This document shows, piece after piece, positions 16,505 to 25,473 of a DNA stretch of 49,597 bases. The notes beneath the pieces are model-generated. The model had not been told where the DNA came from, did no database searches, and worked only from the letters and a program-made list of their open reading frames with translations. The stretch is from Flavobacterium fryxellicola (GTDB lineage: Bacteria; Bacteroidota; Bacteroidia; Flavobacteriales; Flavobacteriaceae), in the NCBI RefSeq assembly GCF_900143245.1, contig NZ_FRDK01000015.1:1-49597 (forward strand), given 5' to 3'. Each line of letters begins with the position of its first letter. Positions within the stretch are counted from its first letter, which is position 1. The position numbers and the translations under genes were made by a program.

Positions 16505-17371
16505 TTATTTTTGAGAACGCTGAAAATCTTGTCTAATTTTTTGTTCTTTCAGAATACTATTTAAAAAAGGCTTTGTTACCGTTTCAACTTCACTTTCAGA
16601 AATATCCAATACTTTAGGATTCGCAACTAATTGCAACCATGGTTTGGCAGCGGCAAAATCATACGCACCAAAAACAATTACCGGAGTTCCTTTTACCTTT
16701 ACAGTTTCTGGATTGGCTAATTCCCATTGCTCTGCCCAATCATACAATTTGCGCGCGTCTTTTTCTTGAAGTCTTAAACAAGAATGAGAAGCGGGATATC
16801 CTGGTAAAGCATATTGATGCCATCCTACACCCAATTTATTTTCTATGTTGAAATTCCAATGTAGTTCCCACTCATCATCAAAAGTGCTGGTGGTTTGCTC
16901 TGCTTTCCAATTTGTAAAAAAAAGTCCCGTAGGAGTTTTATCTTTTTCACGTCCCATATTTGTAGGACCAGTGTAAATTAGCTGCCCTTTTTCATAAGCC
17001 GCAAAGGTTTGAGTAGGATACGAAAAAAAAACAATCTTATTGACTTCTTTCAACGATGAAACCACTAATGGAAATGGGAAGTAAAATTCTATATCTCCAC
17101 TGCTATCATCTGGAATAACAACAGAATCCATTTCTTTAAAATTGGCTTCGTCAGTTCTATTTAGGGCGTACACAATATTTAATTGAGCGGCGTCACTACT
17201 GTTTTTTAACAAAAATTCTTTAGCACTTTCGATATGGTACGATCTGTTTTTAGGCTCATGTCTTTCTTTGACAGTGACAGTTTCGGTCGTTGCATCTGGT
17301 TTATCTTGTTGCTTACAAGAAAAAAACAAGATTGCGACACTAATATTTAAAAGAAGGGCTATTTTTTTCAT
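16505..17371 (-). CDS. L,D-transpeptidase (YkuD) lipoprotein
   Basis: This 288-residue protein has a lipoprotein signal (LFFSC, Cys at residue 19) placing it in the periplasm. Its YkuD catalytic domain lies at about 105-235, with YPTQTFAAYEKGQLIY at its start, NMGREKDKTPTGLF in the middle and the active-site motif ending in SHSCLRL. The catalytic Cys and His are present, although the usual SHGCIRL reads SHSCLRL. Such enzymes form 3-3 cross-links in peptidoglycan or attach proteins to it. It is monocistronic. The stop codon abuts a nondescript gap. Confidence 0.92.
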   Translation of the reverse strand: MKKIALLLNISVAILFFSCKQQDKPDATTETVTVKERHEPKNRSYHIESAKEFLLKNSSDAAQLNIVYALNRTDEANFKEMDSVVIPDDSSGDIEFYFPFPLVVSSLKEVNKIVFFSYPTQTFAAYEKGQLIYTGPTNMGREKDKTPTGLFFTNWKAEQTTSTFDDEWELHWNFNIENKLGVGWHQYALPGYPASHSCLRLQEKDARKLYDWAEQWELANPETVKVKGTPVIVFGAYDFAAAKPWLQLVANPKVLDISESEVETVTKPFLNSILKEQKIRQDFQRSQK

Positions 17372-17759
17372 AAGGAGATTTTATTTTTATTACTATAGAT
17401 AATTCGTATAAATCATCATCGGTATTAGAATCGAATTTCAATTTTCCGCATTTCATAGTTTTAATTCTACAATGCAAAAGTGACCTATTTTACAAAGATG
17501 ATTGTTACATAATTACGATATTATCTTGTCTTATTTAAATATTGGTAAAACTTTCATTCGACACTGGTTTACACCAAATGGTTCTATGTAGTAGTTGAAG
17601 AAATTATTTGCCACTACGCAGCACTGCATAAAAAAAGATCTTGTGTTTCTTTTTTAGAGGTACAAAAACGTTAATACTATGCCATTTTACCTTTTCGTAC
17701 CGCTTAAAAAAAGCGAAACGCTTAACTTTGCTAATCTCATCACGCAAAACGAAAACAAC
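17372..17759. promoter_or_regulatory. Divergent intergenic region with TAACTTTG promoter box
   Basis: This gap of nearly 390 bases contains no convincing gene. TAACTTTG at 17723-17730 matches the TAnnTTTG -7 element about 30 bases before the ATG at 17760. Because it lies inside the longer frame opening at 17679, it argues that the short-chain dehydrogenase starts at 17760. A small hairpin GCTT-AAAAAAAGCG sits just before it. No motif for the leftward gene is certain. Confidence 0.45.
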
Positions 17760-18476
17760 ATGAACGACTTAAAAAATAAAAATGCACTAATAACCGGTGC
17801 TGGAAAAGGAATTGGTAAAGCTGTCGCTATTGCTTTAGCTAAAGAAGGTGTTAATGTCATTCTAGTTGCCCGAACACAATCGGATTTAGATGAAGTAGCG
17901 CAAGAAGTGACTGCTTTGGGAGTTAAATCATTAACCCTTATCGCTGATGTTGCCGATATTAATTCAGTTAACATAGCAGTCGAAAAAGCCTTATCTGAAT
18001 TTAAAACAATTGACATTTTAATCAATAATGCCGGAATTGCTGCTTTTGGTAAATTCCTCGAACTAGAACCTGAAGCTTGGGAACGCATTATTCAGGTCAA
18101 CTTAATGGGAACTTATTACGCTACACGTGCTGTTTTACCAAATATGATTGAAAGACAAACTGGAGATATCATTAATATTTCCTCGACGGCAGGATTAAGT
18201 GGCAATGCGTTAACCAGTGCGTACAGCGCTTCAAAATTTGCGGTTTTAGGATTGACAGAATCATTGATGCAAGAAGTTCGTAAACACAACATCCGAGTTA
18301 CAGCCTTAACGCCAAGCACTGTCGCCACTAATATGGCCAAAGAATTGAAACTAACCGATGGGAATCCTGATAAAGTCATGCAAGCCGAAGATATGGCGGA
18401 ATTAATCATCGCTCAGCTCAAATTAAACCGAAGAGTTTTTATCAAGAACAGTAGTATTTGGTCTACCAATCCATAA
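17760..18476 (+). CDS. Short-chain dehydrogenase/reductase (3-oxoacyl-ACP-reductase-like)
   Basis: This is a classical SDR of about 238 residues: nucleotide motif [11 protein letters not shown] near the start, NNAG strand motif ([12 protein letters not shown]), catalytic Ser in NISSTAG and YSASK active-site pair. VARTQ after the second strand suggests NADP preference. The annotation as FabG-like reductase is generic; the true substrate is unknown. The start at 17760 (MNDLKNK) puts the Rossmann motif at the usual distance. The longer frame from 17679 would add 27 atypical residues across a promoter box. It is probably monocistronic, with a long hairpin downstream. Confidence 0.9.
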   Translation: MNDLKNKNALITGAGKGIGKAVAIALAKEGVNVILVARTQSDLDEVAQEVTALGVKSLTLIADVADINSVNIAVEKALSEFKTIDILINNAGIAAFGKFLELEPEAWERIIQVNLMGTYYATRAVLPNMIERQTGDIINISSTAGLSGNALTSAYSASKFAVLGLTESLMQEVRKHNIRVTALTPSTVATNMAKELKLTDGNPDKVMQAEDMAELIIAQLKLNRRVFIKNSSIWSTNP

Positions 18477-18518
18477 TTCGTTTTTATTTTTACATACAGG
18501 AGCGGATGCCTAAAACAC

Positions 18519-18583
18519 AAAACCATTAAGAAATTAAGTTTCATTAAGTTTTTCGCTTAATTTCTTAATGTCTTAATGGTTTA
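18519..18583. repeat. Long hairpin after the SDR gene
   Basis: AAACCATTAAGAAATTAAG is followed by CTTAATTTCTTAATG and TCTTAATGGTTT, giving a stem of nearly 20 bp with one bulge and an inner TTAAG-rich repeat. It lies between the convergent SDR and mtaB genes and could act as a bidirectional terminator, though its flanking T tract is short. It looks like one of the CATTAAG-type palindromes that recur in flavobacterial gaps. Confidence 0.55.
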
Positions 18584-18692
18584 AAAATTTTAATGACTTG
18601 TTTTAGTACACCTTACTATTTTTGAAAGCTCGTGCACTTCATGTTAGTCCCAAAAACTTAAATGACTTATATGTTTAAAAATGATTTAAGCT

Positions 18693-20021
18693 TTACACCA
18701 AAACCGAAACAAAATCCATCCGAACGCTTCCATCTTCATCGATTTTAGTCAAATTAATTTCGTGCAACGTATTTACTAATTCGGGATTCCAAGGTGTTTT
18801 TACTTTTACGTAATTCTCCGTAAACCCATGAATATATCCTTCTTTATTTTCACTTTCGAACAAGACAGTTCTATTATTACCTAACTGACTTTCGTAAAAA
18901 GCACGGCGTTTTTTTACCGACAATCCACGCATCATTTTGCTTCTTTTCACTCGGACATTTTCAGGAACTACGCCATTCATTTCCGCTGCTTCTGTATTAT
19001 CACGCTCGGAATATTTGAAAACGTGCAAATAAGAAATATCCATTTCATTTAGATAATTATACGTCTCTAAGAAATGCTCCTCCGTTTCTCCGGGAAAACC
19101 AACAATTACATCTACGCCAATGCACGCATGAGGCATTACTTCCCGAATTTTATTCACTCTTTCAGTGTAAACTTCGCGCAGGTACCGGCGTTTCATCAAT
19201 TTTAGAACAGCATTACTTCCAGATTGCAATGGGATGTGAAAATGAGGAACAAAAGTCCTACTTTTTGACACAAATTCAATCGTTTCGTTTTTCAACAAAT
19301 TAGGCTCAATAGATGATATTCGCAATCTTTCGATTCCTTCTACTTTATCCAATTCCTGAACTAATTCCAGAAAAGTATGTTCGTGTTTTTTATTTCCAAA
19401 TTCTCCTTTTCCATAATCGCCAATATTCACACCGGTCAAAACAATTTCCTTAATGTCTTGCGCTGAAATAGCTGCCGCATTTTTCAATACATTTTCTAAT
19501 GCATCACTTCTGGAAATTCCTCGTGCTAGTGGAATCGTGCAATACGTACATTTATAATCACAACCATCTTGGACTTTCAAAAAAGCGCGCGTTCTATCCC
19601 CTATCGAGTAACTTCCCACATAAAAATCAGCTTCACCAATCTCACAAGAATGCACTTCACCAAAATCATTTTTGGACAAATCATTAATATAATCTGCCAG
19701 TTTAAATTTTTCAGTTGCCCCAAGAACTAAATCAACCCCATCAACTGCCGCCAACTCCTCCGGTTTCAATTGCGCATAACAGCCTACCGCCGCAACAAAT
19801 GCTTTAGCATTCAATTTCATTGCTTTTTTTACAATCTGCTTGAATTGTTTATCCGCATTTTCAGTCACAGAACACGTGTTTATCACGTACATATCAGCCA
19901 CTTCTTCAAAATCCACACGGTCAAAGCCTTCGTCTTCAATAGAGCGAGCAATCGTCGATGTTTCGGAAAAATTTAGTTTGCAACCAAGCGTATAAAAAGC
20001 AACTTTTTTTCTTTCTGTCAT
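18693..20021 (-). CDS. mtaB: tRNA t6A37 methylthiotransferase MtaB
   Basis: This 442-residue radical SAM methylthiotransferase converts t6A to ms2t6A at tRNA position 37. The N-terminal UPF0004 domain supplies three cluster cysteines (YTLGCKLNFSE, VINTCSVTEN, AAVGCYAQL). The radical SAM motif is CDYKCTYCTIP near residue 150, with a C-terminal TRAM-like domain (TVLFESENKEGYIHGFTENY). The TLGCKLN start distinguishes MtaB from MiaB and RimO. The ATG at 20021 places the first cysteine at its usual position. It is monocistronic, with a conserved intergenic repeat just upstream. Confidence 0.94.
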   Translation of the reverse strand: MTERKKVAFYTLGCKLNFSETSTIARSIEDEGFDRVDFEEVADMYVINTCSVTENADKQFKQIVKKAMKLNAKAFVAAVGCYAQLKPEELAAVDGVDLVLGATEKFKLADYINDLSKNDFGEVHSCEIGEADFYVGSYSIGDRTRAFLKVQDGCDYKCTYCTIPLARGISRSDALENVLKNAAAISAQDIKEIVLTGVNIGDYGKGEFGNKKHEHTFLELVQELDKVEGIERLRISSIEPNLLKNETIEFVSKSRTFVPHFHIPLQSGSNAVLKLMKRRYLREVYTERVNKIREVMPHACIGVDVIVGFPGETEEHFLETYNYLNEMDISYLHVFKYSERDNTEAAEMNGVVPENVRVKRSKMMRGLSVKKRRAFYESQLGNNRTVLFESENKEGYIHGFTENYVKVKTPWNPELVNTLHEINLTKIDEDGSVRMDFVSVLV

Positions 20022-20061
20022 ATTCTTTTTGTTTGTGCGAACCCCTTACTTCGTCGGGTCA

Positions 20062-20115
20062 GGCTATCCGCTGTATCTTTTGTTGCGCTATCGCTCCACA
20101 AAAGGATGCCGCTGT
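20062..20115 (-). repeat. Flavobacterial intergenic repeat, copy 3
   Basis: Read on the minus strand it contains CAGCGGCATCCTTTTG, a variable hairpin loop and CAAAAGATACAGCGGATAGC. The same GCGGCATCC...AAAAGATA-AGCG frame is found at 24048-24130, and a diverged relative lies at 30211-30355. CTTTTGT pairs with ACAAAAG. It lies in the divergent gap between mtaB and a secreted protein gene. Confidence 0.6.
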
Positions 20116-20216
20116 TATCTTTCTCGCAACGTGTTGCAAATTTACACACAATATTCTTTAAAACGAAATCTATAATTTTCTGGATATTAGCATTAACTTG
20201 CACTAAAAATTACTCT

Positions 20217-20798
20217 ATGAAAAAATTAGTTTTAATAGCATTGGTTTTCGTAACAGTACAAGTAAATGCTCAAAATAACGTGGAGTGGGATGGAAAATAC
20301 CAATTGCAACTTTCCGATTTTCAATCTACGGCTACTCAAATTGGTGCTGTAGATATAAATAGCATTCATACGGCTTCCAGCCTTGATTTTGCATTTCAAA
20401 TGAGCAATGTTGAGTTTATGTTTACAAAAAACTTTAATGCTAAAGTAGTTTCTTCATTCAAACGGGATGCCGCATCTATTATCGCAACTGACAGTATTAC
20501 TGCGAAATATTTATTGAATTTTGCACAATACGAATTCGACTTATCTGAACTGTATGCCAGAAAACTACGAAAAGAAATATACGATAAAAAAGGTACTTTT
20601 TCTGACGTGAGTTTTTTACAGGTCGTATTCAACAGCATTCAGCAACAATACACTGAAGATCATGCCATGGCTTCAAAAAATACTAATCTTGGTCAAAAGG
20701 AGGAGAAACTCGCTGCAATCCATTCTGCCGTGCAGCAAAAAATAAAGGAATTACCTGATTTTTGTAAAAGCTGTAAACCACCAAAAAAAGCCAAATAA
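20217..20798 (+). CDS. Secreted protein of unknown function
   Basis: This 193-residue protein has a signal peptide (MKKLVLIALVFVTVQVNAQ, cleavage after AQ at residue 19). The mature protein has WDGKYQLQLSDFQSTATQIG near its start, a YLLNFAQYEFDLSELYARKLRKEI helix in the middle and DFCKSCKPPKKAK at the end, with a CxxC-like pair. I choose the ATG at 20217 because it begins the signal peptide. The longer frame from 20106 crosses a conserved intergenic repeat. No enzymatic motif was recognised; it is probably periplasmic. Confidence 0.78.
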   Translation: MKKLVLIALVFVTVQVNAQNNVEWDGKYQLQLSDFQSTATQIGAVDINSIHTASSLDFAFQMSNVEFMFTKNFNAKVVSSFKRDAASIIATDSITAKYLLNFAQYEFDLSELYARKLRKEIYDKKGTFSDVSFLQVVFNSIQQQYTEDHAMASKNTNLGQKEEKLAAIHSAVQQKIKELPDFCKSCKPPKKAK

Positions 20799-20829
20799 AG
20801 CGCTTAATTGTAGCTGTAAACCTGAATCC

Positions 20830-21633
20830 CTAGTTTAATATAAAGCGACGCACTACCTCAGCAACACCATGATTATTATTGGAGGCAACAACAACGTCTC
20901 CTTTATCTCTCAATTCTGGATCTACATTATCGACCCAAACGCCCAATCCTGCATATTCAATCATGGATAAATCATTGCCTGCATTTCCTACGGCAATAAT
21001 TTCGCTTTGAAGGATGTTTAGTTTCTCAGCCAAAAATTGTACACTTGCTGCTTTATCTATTCCGTTTTGTGCCACTTCCAAGAAAAAAGGTTTTGACATC
21101 GAAACACTCAAATGCGGCATGGCCTCTTTTAAGTCTTTTTCAACTTTTTTGAGATAACTTGGTTCTTGCAATAAAATACACTTTACTGCCGCTGTAGTCA
21201 CAGCTTCCTTGAAATTAAAAACTTTATTATGTTGCAGTCCTGTGATATTTTTTTCGATATCAATATATTCCGAATCGGTTTCACTAACTATTGTACCATC
21301 GATATACGTAATAATATCTGTGTTACTCTTTACACTATAATCATACAATTCATGAATTTGCTGTTGCGTCAAGGTTTGCTCAAACAGCACTTTGTCTTCT
21401 TTTAAATCCGTAATAACGGCGCCATTAAACGATAGCATATACGAGTTATTGACATCCAATTGTAATTCTTTGGCAAAAGCAGTCATGGCTAACGTTGGTC
21501 TGCCCGAAGCCAAAACAACGTACACACCCAATTCCTGCGCCTTAAACAACATGTCTCTATTCTCTTTTGAAATTTTATGATCATCTGTCAACAAGGTATC
21601 ATCCATGTCTATAACCAACATTTTATATTTCAT
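20830..21633 (-). CDS. Cof-type HAD-IIB phosphatase
   Basis: This 267-residue haloacid dehalogenase-like hydrolase is of subfamily IIB. Motif I is DMDDTLLTDD at residues 9-18, motif II is ASGRP, the Lys is in FFLEVAQNGIDKA, and motif III is AVGNAGNDLSMIEYAG, where GNAGND replaces the usual GDGxND. The cap domain is the alpha/beta C2b type. Enzymes of this kind dephosphorylate sugar phosphates or cofactor precursors; the substrate cannot be told. The DUF2007 gene lies 30 bases upstream on the same strand, so the two may form an operon. Confidence 0.92.
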   Translation of the reverse strand: MKYKMLVIDMDDTLLTDDHKISKENRDMLFKAQELGVYVVLASGRPTLAMTAFAKELQLDVNNSYMLSFNGAVITDLKEDKVLFEQTLTQQQIHELYDYSVKSNTDIITYIDGTIVSETDSEYIDIEKNITGLQHNKVFNFKEAVTTAAVKCILLQEPSYLKKVEKDLKEAMPHLSVSMSKPFFLEVAQNGIDKAASVQFLAEKLNILQSEIIAVGNAGNDLSMIEYAGLGVWVDNVDPELRDKGDVVVASNNNHGVAEVVRRFILN

Positions 21634-21662
21634 CTACTTCTTTTTGCACTTATAATTTGAGC

Positions 21663-21881
21663 TTAAATACTCATTCTAAATTCTTCAATAACTGGATTTA
21701 CTTTTGCAAATTCCGTTTCCTGAACGAACAATTCAACTGCCAAATCCGAATTTCCAAAACCACCCAATCGAGCCGATTGTATGTTGTTTTTTACCACTAC
21801 ATCTACGCCAATTGCCTCTATTTTTTGCTGTAAAGCCATTGCTAGAATTTCACTTCCCGAAAACACTTTCATTAATCCCAT
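21663..21881 (-). CDS. DUF2007 domain protein
   Basis: This 72-residue protein contains the DUF2007 (putative signal-transducing) fold: KVFSGSEILAMALQQKIEAIGV, then VVKNNIQSARLGG and VELFVQETEFAKVNPVIEEF. Biochemical function is unknown; it is described as a GlnB-like alpha/beta domain. It follows the helicase-like gene by 15 bases and precedes the Cof phosphatase by 29, suggesting one transcript. Confidence 0.85.
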   Translation of the reverse strand: MGLMKVFSGSEILAMALQQKIEAIGVDVVVKNNIQSARLGGFGNSDLAVELFVQETEFAKVNPVIEEFRMSI

Positions 21882-21896
21882 TTTTTCTTTTTTTTC

Positions 21897-22616
21897 TTAA
21901 TTGATACCGTCTTCATCCTTTTCTTCCTCTAATTCTTTTGTTTCAGTAAAAGGTTCTAGCTCTTCCCTACTTTCTGCTTCTAAATCTTCGTCTTCTTCCT
22001 CCTCTTCTTCTATTTCGAATAAAAAAGGTTCTACTAACATTTTTTCAGCCAAAATGGCTATTCGTTCTGTTAATAGATCTGAGAAAATAATACGTTGTGT
22101 TTTTGTAATACTATTCGAAATACGCATAATTTTAGTTTCATGTCGCAGTTTCAAAATTGGATCTGCATCGTCCAGAATAAGCATTTTTAGTCTGTTTACA
22201 TTAAACCCTGCTGTGGTAAACATATCACTCAATTTATTGGGCGTTCCAATCAACACATCAATTCCGGTCGAAATATAATTTTTATCGTATTCCATATCGC
22301 CTTTGTCGTGCACTCCATAAACACGCAAGTCCGTGTATTTTCCAAATTTTTCAAAAAGGTCTTCCATCTCCAAAACCTTAGCTTTGTCCTCTACAATTAC
22401 TAAAGCTCGAGGCGATTCCTCACCCTCACGAACTAATTGTTGAATTACATTTAGTACAATTGTAGTCGATTTACCACTCCCTTTATCTGCAATAATAATA
22501 CAATCCGCGCCGCTTTTCAGGGTCGAAAAGGTTTCTTTTTGCATGGTATTAGCCTCGATTAAACCATTTTCGATTAAGGCCTCTTGTAATTTTTCGTTTA
22601 TTTTTTTTAGTTTCAT
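21897..22616 (-). CDS. DEAD/DEAH-like ATPase with a single RecA domain
   Basis: This is a helicase-like protein of about 239 residues. Visible are a Q-like motif near residue 23 (NTMQKETFSTL), Walker A IADKGSGKST, motif Ib-like IGTPNKL and motif II LILDDADPIL, which reads DDAD in place of DEAD. The S-A-T motif is not conserved, and the entire second RecA domain (motifs IV-VI) is missing. The C-terminal ~45 residues are extremely acidic (runs of Glu/Asp). Unwinding by itself is therefore unlikely; a regulatory or RNA-binding role is possible. The start ATG at 22616 (MKLKKINEKL) is preferred over the frame from 22658. Confidence 0.85.
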   Translation of the reverse strand: MKLKKINEKLQEALIENGLIEANTMQKETFSTLKSGADCIIIADKGSGKSTTIVLNVIQQLVREGEESPRALVIVEDKAKVLEMEDLFEKFGKYTDLRVYGVHDKGDMEYDKNYISTGIDVLIGTPNKLSDMFTTAGFNVNRLKMLILDDADPILKLRHETKIMRISNSITKTQRIIFSDLLTERIAILAEKMLVEPFLFEIEEEEEEDEDLEAESREELEPFTETKELEEEKDEDGIN

Positions 22617-22686
22617 TTTTTTTATTTCACAAAGATTTTCAAATGGATCAAAGACCACTAAGAATTTATAGTTATTGAATCAAATA

Positions 22687-22842
22687 TTATTCGATTGAAT
22701 TAGTACACTCATTTTTTTTATAATCCCATTTTCCTCCACTATCTAAGCAACTATCAATTTGAAAGAAACGGTATGTTTTAAATGCTACAAACAAAATGAA
22801 AAGAAGTAAAATCAGCAGCTGATACTTTTTAAATTTTTTCAT
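22687..22842 (-). CDS. Small membrane-anchored protein (51 residues)
   Basis: The minus-strand ATG at 22842 opens 51 codons, ending TAA at 22687. It contains a basic start (MKKFKKYQ), one hydrophobic helix (about residues 8-22) and a short exposed tail with SCLDSGGKWDYKKNEC. The C-x-D-x-GG-x-W-x(6)-C pattern recurs in small bacterial envelope proteins, which supports coding. It sits 26 bases after the ATG-proximal end of the sigma-54 regulator gene's stop and 70 bases ahead of the helicase-like gene, all on the same strand. Function is unknown. Confidence 0.72.
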   Translation of the reverse strand: MKKFKKYQLLILLLFILFVAFKTYRFFQIDSCLDSGGKWDYKKNECTNSIE

Positions 22843-22868
22843 TTATTACTTAGATTAAAAAACGACTA

Positions 22869-24032
22869 TTATTTGCTTGCAAACAGCTTGACATCATTCT
22901 CGGAAATTTCGCTTCCGCCAAGGATAATTAAACGCTCCACGACATTTCGTAGTTCACGGATATTGCCAGTCCAATCGTATTCCTTGAGTAAATTTATAGC
23001 TTCTTTAGAAAACTTTTTTACCACACTTCCTTGTTCCGAAGCGATTTTATCAGCAAAATGAGAAATTAGCATCGGAATGTCATCGCGTCTTTCATTTAAA
23101 GCTGGAACTTTTATCAAAATAACTGCTAAACGGTGGTACAAATCTTCTCGAAAACGCCCTTCAGCAATCTCCACTTTCAAATCTTTATTGGTGGCCGCCA
23201 CTACACGCACATCTACTTTGATGTCTCTGTCCGCTCCTACTCTGGTAATCATACTTTCTTGTAACGCTCGCAATACCTTAGCTTGCGCAGAAAGACTCAT
23301 ATCCCCAATTTCATCTAAGAAAATAGTTCCTTTATCAGCCGCCTCAAATTTTCCTGCTCGGTCTTTTACTGCTGATGTAAAGGCCCCTTTTACGTGACCA
23401 AACAACTCACTTTCTATCAATTCAGATGGAATTGCAGCACAATTCACTTCAATTAAAGGAAAATTAGCGCGAACACTTTTTTCATGTAATTGATGGGCAA
23501 CGAGTTCCTTTCCAGTTCCATTTGGTCCAGTAATCAAAACACGGGCTTCCGTTTGCGCTACTTTTTCAATCATTATTTTAATATGATTGATAGCTTCACT
23601 TTCACCAATCATTTCGTAGTTTTTACTGACTTTTTTCTTTAATATTTTGTTTTCTACTACCAGTTGCTTTTTGTCTAAAGCATTGCGAACTGTATTCAAC
23701 AATCGGTTTAAATCAGGTGGTTTTGAGATGTAGTCAAATGCCCCCAAACGCATTGTATTAATAGCTGTTTCCATGTCGCCATGACCAGAAATCATAACCA
23801 TTGGGATTTCGGGCTTAATTTTTTTTACCGCTTCCAGCACCTCAACGCCGTCCATTTTTGGCATTTTGATATCACACAAAACCAAATCGTAATCGTTATT
23901 TTTTATTTTCTCAAAACCTACAATACCGTCTTCAGCCTCTTCTACTTGATAGGTATCATTTTCTTCAGAAAGTATTTTTGTAAGTACTCTTCGAATTGCG
24001 GCTTCGTCTTCTATGATTAATATTTTTGGCAT
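22869..24032 (-). CDS. Sigma-54-type response regulator without DNA-binding domain
   Basis: This 387-residue protein has a receiver domain at residues 1-120 (IEDEAAIRR, phosphoacceptor Asp in VLCDIKMPKMDG, ISGHGDM, Lys in YISKPPD). An AAA+ sigma-54 interaction domain lies at about 140-375 with Walker A GPNGTGKE, ESELFGHVKGAFTSA, LDEIGDM and the NIRELRNVVER lid. GAFTSA replaces the canonical GAFTGA sigma-54 contact loop, and the protein ends just after the lid, so no Fis-type HTH exists. The start at 24032 (MPKILIIED) is preferred to 24068, which would lie in a repeat. It may act from solution or through partners; the cognate kinase is not in the window. Confidence 0.92.
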   Translation of the reverse strand: MPKILIIEDEAAIRRVLTKILSEENDTYQVEEAEDGIVGFEKIKNNDYDLVLCDIKMPKMDGVEVLEAVKKIKPEIPMVMISGHGDMETAINTMRLGAFDYISKPPDLNRLLNTVRNALDKKQLVVENKILKKKVSKNYEMIGESEAINHIKIMIEKVAQTEARVLITGPNGTGKELVAHQLHEKSVRANFPLIEVNCAAIPSELIESELFGHVKGAFTSAVKDRAGKFEAADKGTIFLDEIGDMSLSAQAKVLRALQESMITRVGADRDIKVDVRVVAATNKDLKVEIAEGRFREDLYHRLAVILIKVPALNERRDDIPMLISHFADKIASEQGSVVKKFSKEAINLLKEYDWTGNIRELRNVVERLIILGGSEISENDVKLFASK

Positions 24033-24047
24033 ACTAGTTATTTTTTT

Positions 24048-24130
24048 TAGCCCTGATGGAAGCGGCATCCTTTTCTTGACTTTTTCAGTCCAGAAAAGAT
24101 ATAGCGTACAGCAGGAATCAGCTCCTAAAA
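24048..24130 (+). repeat. Flavobacterial intergenic repeat, copy 1
   Basis: TAGCCCTGATGGAAGCGGCATCC, a hairpin (TTTTCTTGACTTTTTCAGTCCAGAAAA) and GATATAGCGTACAGCAGGAATCAGC form a unit of about 80 bases between the regulator and ABC permease genes. The arrangement matches a frequently seen flavobacterial intergenic sequence. Copy 3 at 20062-20115 shares the core and copy 2 at 30211-30355 shares the ends. Confidence 0.65.
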
Positions 24131-24156
24131 TTGATTAGGATTGTTTTTATCTCTTT

Positions 24157-25473
24157 TTAATATTTCAACCATTTGTACAATTCGGCCCAAGTTGGTTTTT
24201 TGCCGTACATCAGTATTCCTATTCGGTATATTTTTGCGGCAAACCATACCACACTAAAGAAGGTACCAAACAACAAGGTTACTGAAATTGCAATTTGCCA
24301 CAAAGGTACGCCAAACGGAATTCGCATCAGCATCACAATTGGGGATGTAAGCGGAATCATTGAAAAAACTACGGCGATTGTGCCATGTGGATCATTGATA
24401 ACCGTGAAAAAACCTACGTAAACGCTCAACATCAATGGCATAATAATAGGCAGAAGGAATTGTTGTGAGTCGGTTTGATTGTCCACAGCTGCTCCAATTG
24501 CTGCATAAAAAGAGCTGTATAAAAAATAACCACCTATGAAATAGATTACAAATCCAGTTAAAATACTTGCAATGGGTAAATTCCAAAGCTCCTTGATATA
24601 CATTTGGGCTGTTCCAGTCATTTCTTGCTGAGCGGCTTGTACTAGTTCTGGTGATAGTTTAGCGGTTGGTCCCACATCTACGCCAAAAAATAGTGAAGCA
24701 GCAAACATTAATGAAAGTCCTATAAGTGCCCAAATAAAGAATTGCAGCAGTCCTGCTAATGCAGTTCCTATTATTTTTCCCATCATCAGCTGAAATGGTT
24801 TTACCGAGGAAATAATAATTTCTACAATTCTACTGGTTTTTTCTTCTATGACACTGCGCATCACCATATTGCCATAAATAATAATAAACATCATTATTAA
24901 ATAGCCAAAAGCACCACCAATACCTATTTTAATTTCGTTAAGTCCTTTGACACTTTCTTCACCAGATGCTTTTGATAGACTAATGGTCACATTGGCCTTA
25001 GCCTTCGTAATGGCTAGTGTATCCAGTTGTGCTTGTACAAGATTGGTTTTGGTCAATTTATCTGCAATTACCTCTTGAACATTTTCTATGAAGGAAATAC
25101 TGGGACTGTTATTGGAGATGAATTGTATTTTATTTTCAAAATCTTTTGAGCTTTCTACTTTAGGAATGTACAGCAGCCCTTCATAACTTTCGTTAGTGAT
25201 GCTGTCTTTCAAAAATTTTAAATCAATAAGCGACAAATCGAGGTATTTATATTCCCCATTCTTTTGATTTATAGCTGTAAACTCCTGCGCAAACAAACCG
25301 GATTCGTCGTGAATTGCGATTCGTTTAGTATCCGCTTTCATAGTGCTTAAGTAGCCCACAAATGCAGCAAGTCCAACAAATAATAATGGACTTAAAAAAG
25401 TCATGACTATAAAAGATTTGTTGCGCACCTTGGCAATAAATTCTCTTTTTATGATTAGTGAAATAATACTCAT
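24157..25473 (-). CDS. ABC transporter permease (NatB-like, ABC-2 type)
   Basis: This 438-residue ABC-2 permease has one membrane helix at residues 21-42, a large extracytoplasmic domain (about 45-175) and five or six helices in the C-terminal half, with ERK-like motif VIEEKTSRIVEIIISSVKPFQLMMGKIIG. Gene order with the ATPase next upstream (73-base gap) and the overall architecture resemble NatAB sodium exporters. In Bacteroidota the substrate of these systems is not established. Translation starts at MSIISLIIKREF, the typical amphipathic start of the family. Confidence 0.92.
   Translation of the reverse strand: MSIISLIIKREFIAKVRNKSFIVMTFLSPLLFVGLAAFVGYLSTMKADTKRIAIHDESGLFAQEFTAINQKNGEYKYLDLSLIDLKFLKDSITNESYEGLLYIPKVESSKDFENKIQFISNNSPSISFIENVQEVIADKLTKTNLVQAQLDTLAITKAKANVTISLSKASGEESVKGLNEIKIGIGGAFGYLIMMFIIIYGNMVMRSVIEEKTSRIVEIIISSVKPFQLMMGKIIGTALAGLLQFFIWALIGLSLMFAASLFFGVDVGPTAKLSPELVQAAQQEMTGTAQMYIKELWNLPIASILTGFVIYFIGGYFLYSSFYAAIGAAVDNQTDSQQFLLPIIMPLMLSVYVGFFTVINDPHGTIAVVFSMIPLTSPIVMLMRIPFGVPLWQIAISVTLLFGTFFSVVWFAAKIYRIGILMYGKKPTWAELYKWLKY

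Noticed and set aside
17679..17759. N-terminal extension of the SDR gene
   Set aside because: It contains a TAACTTTG promoter box and untypical residues. The ATG at 17760 gives the normal family length.
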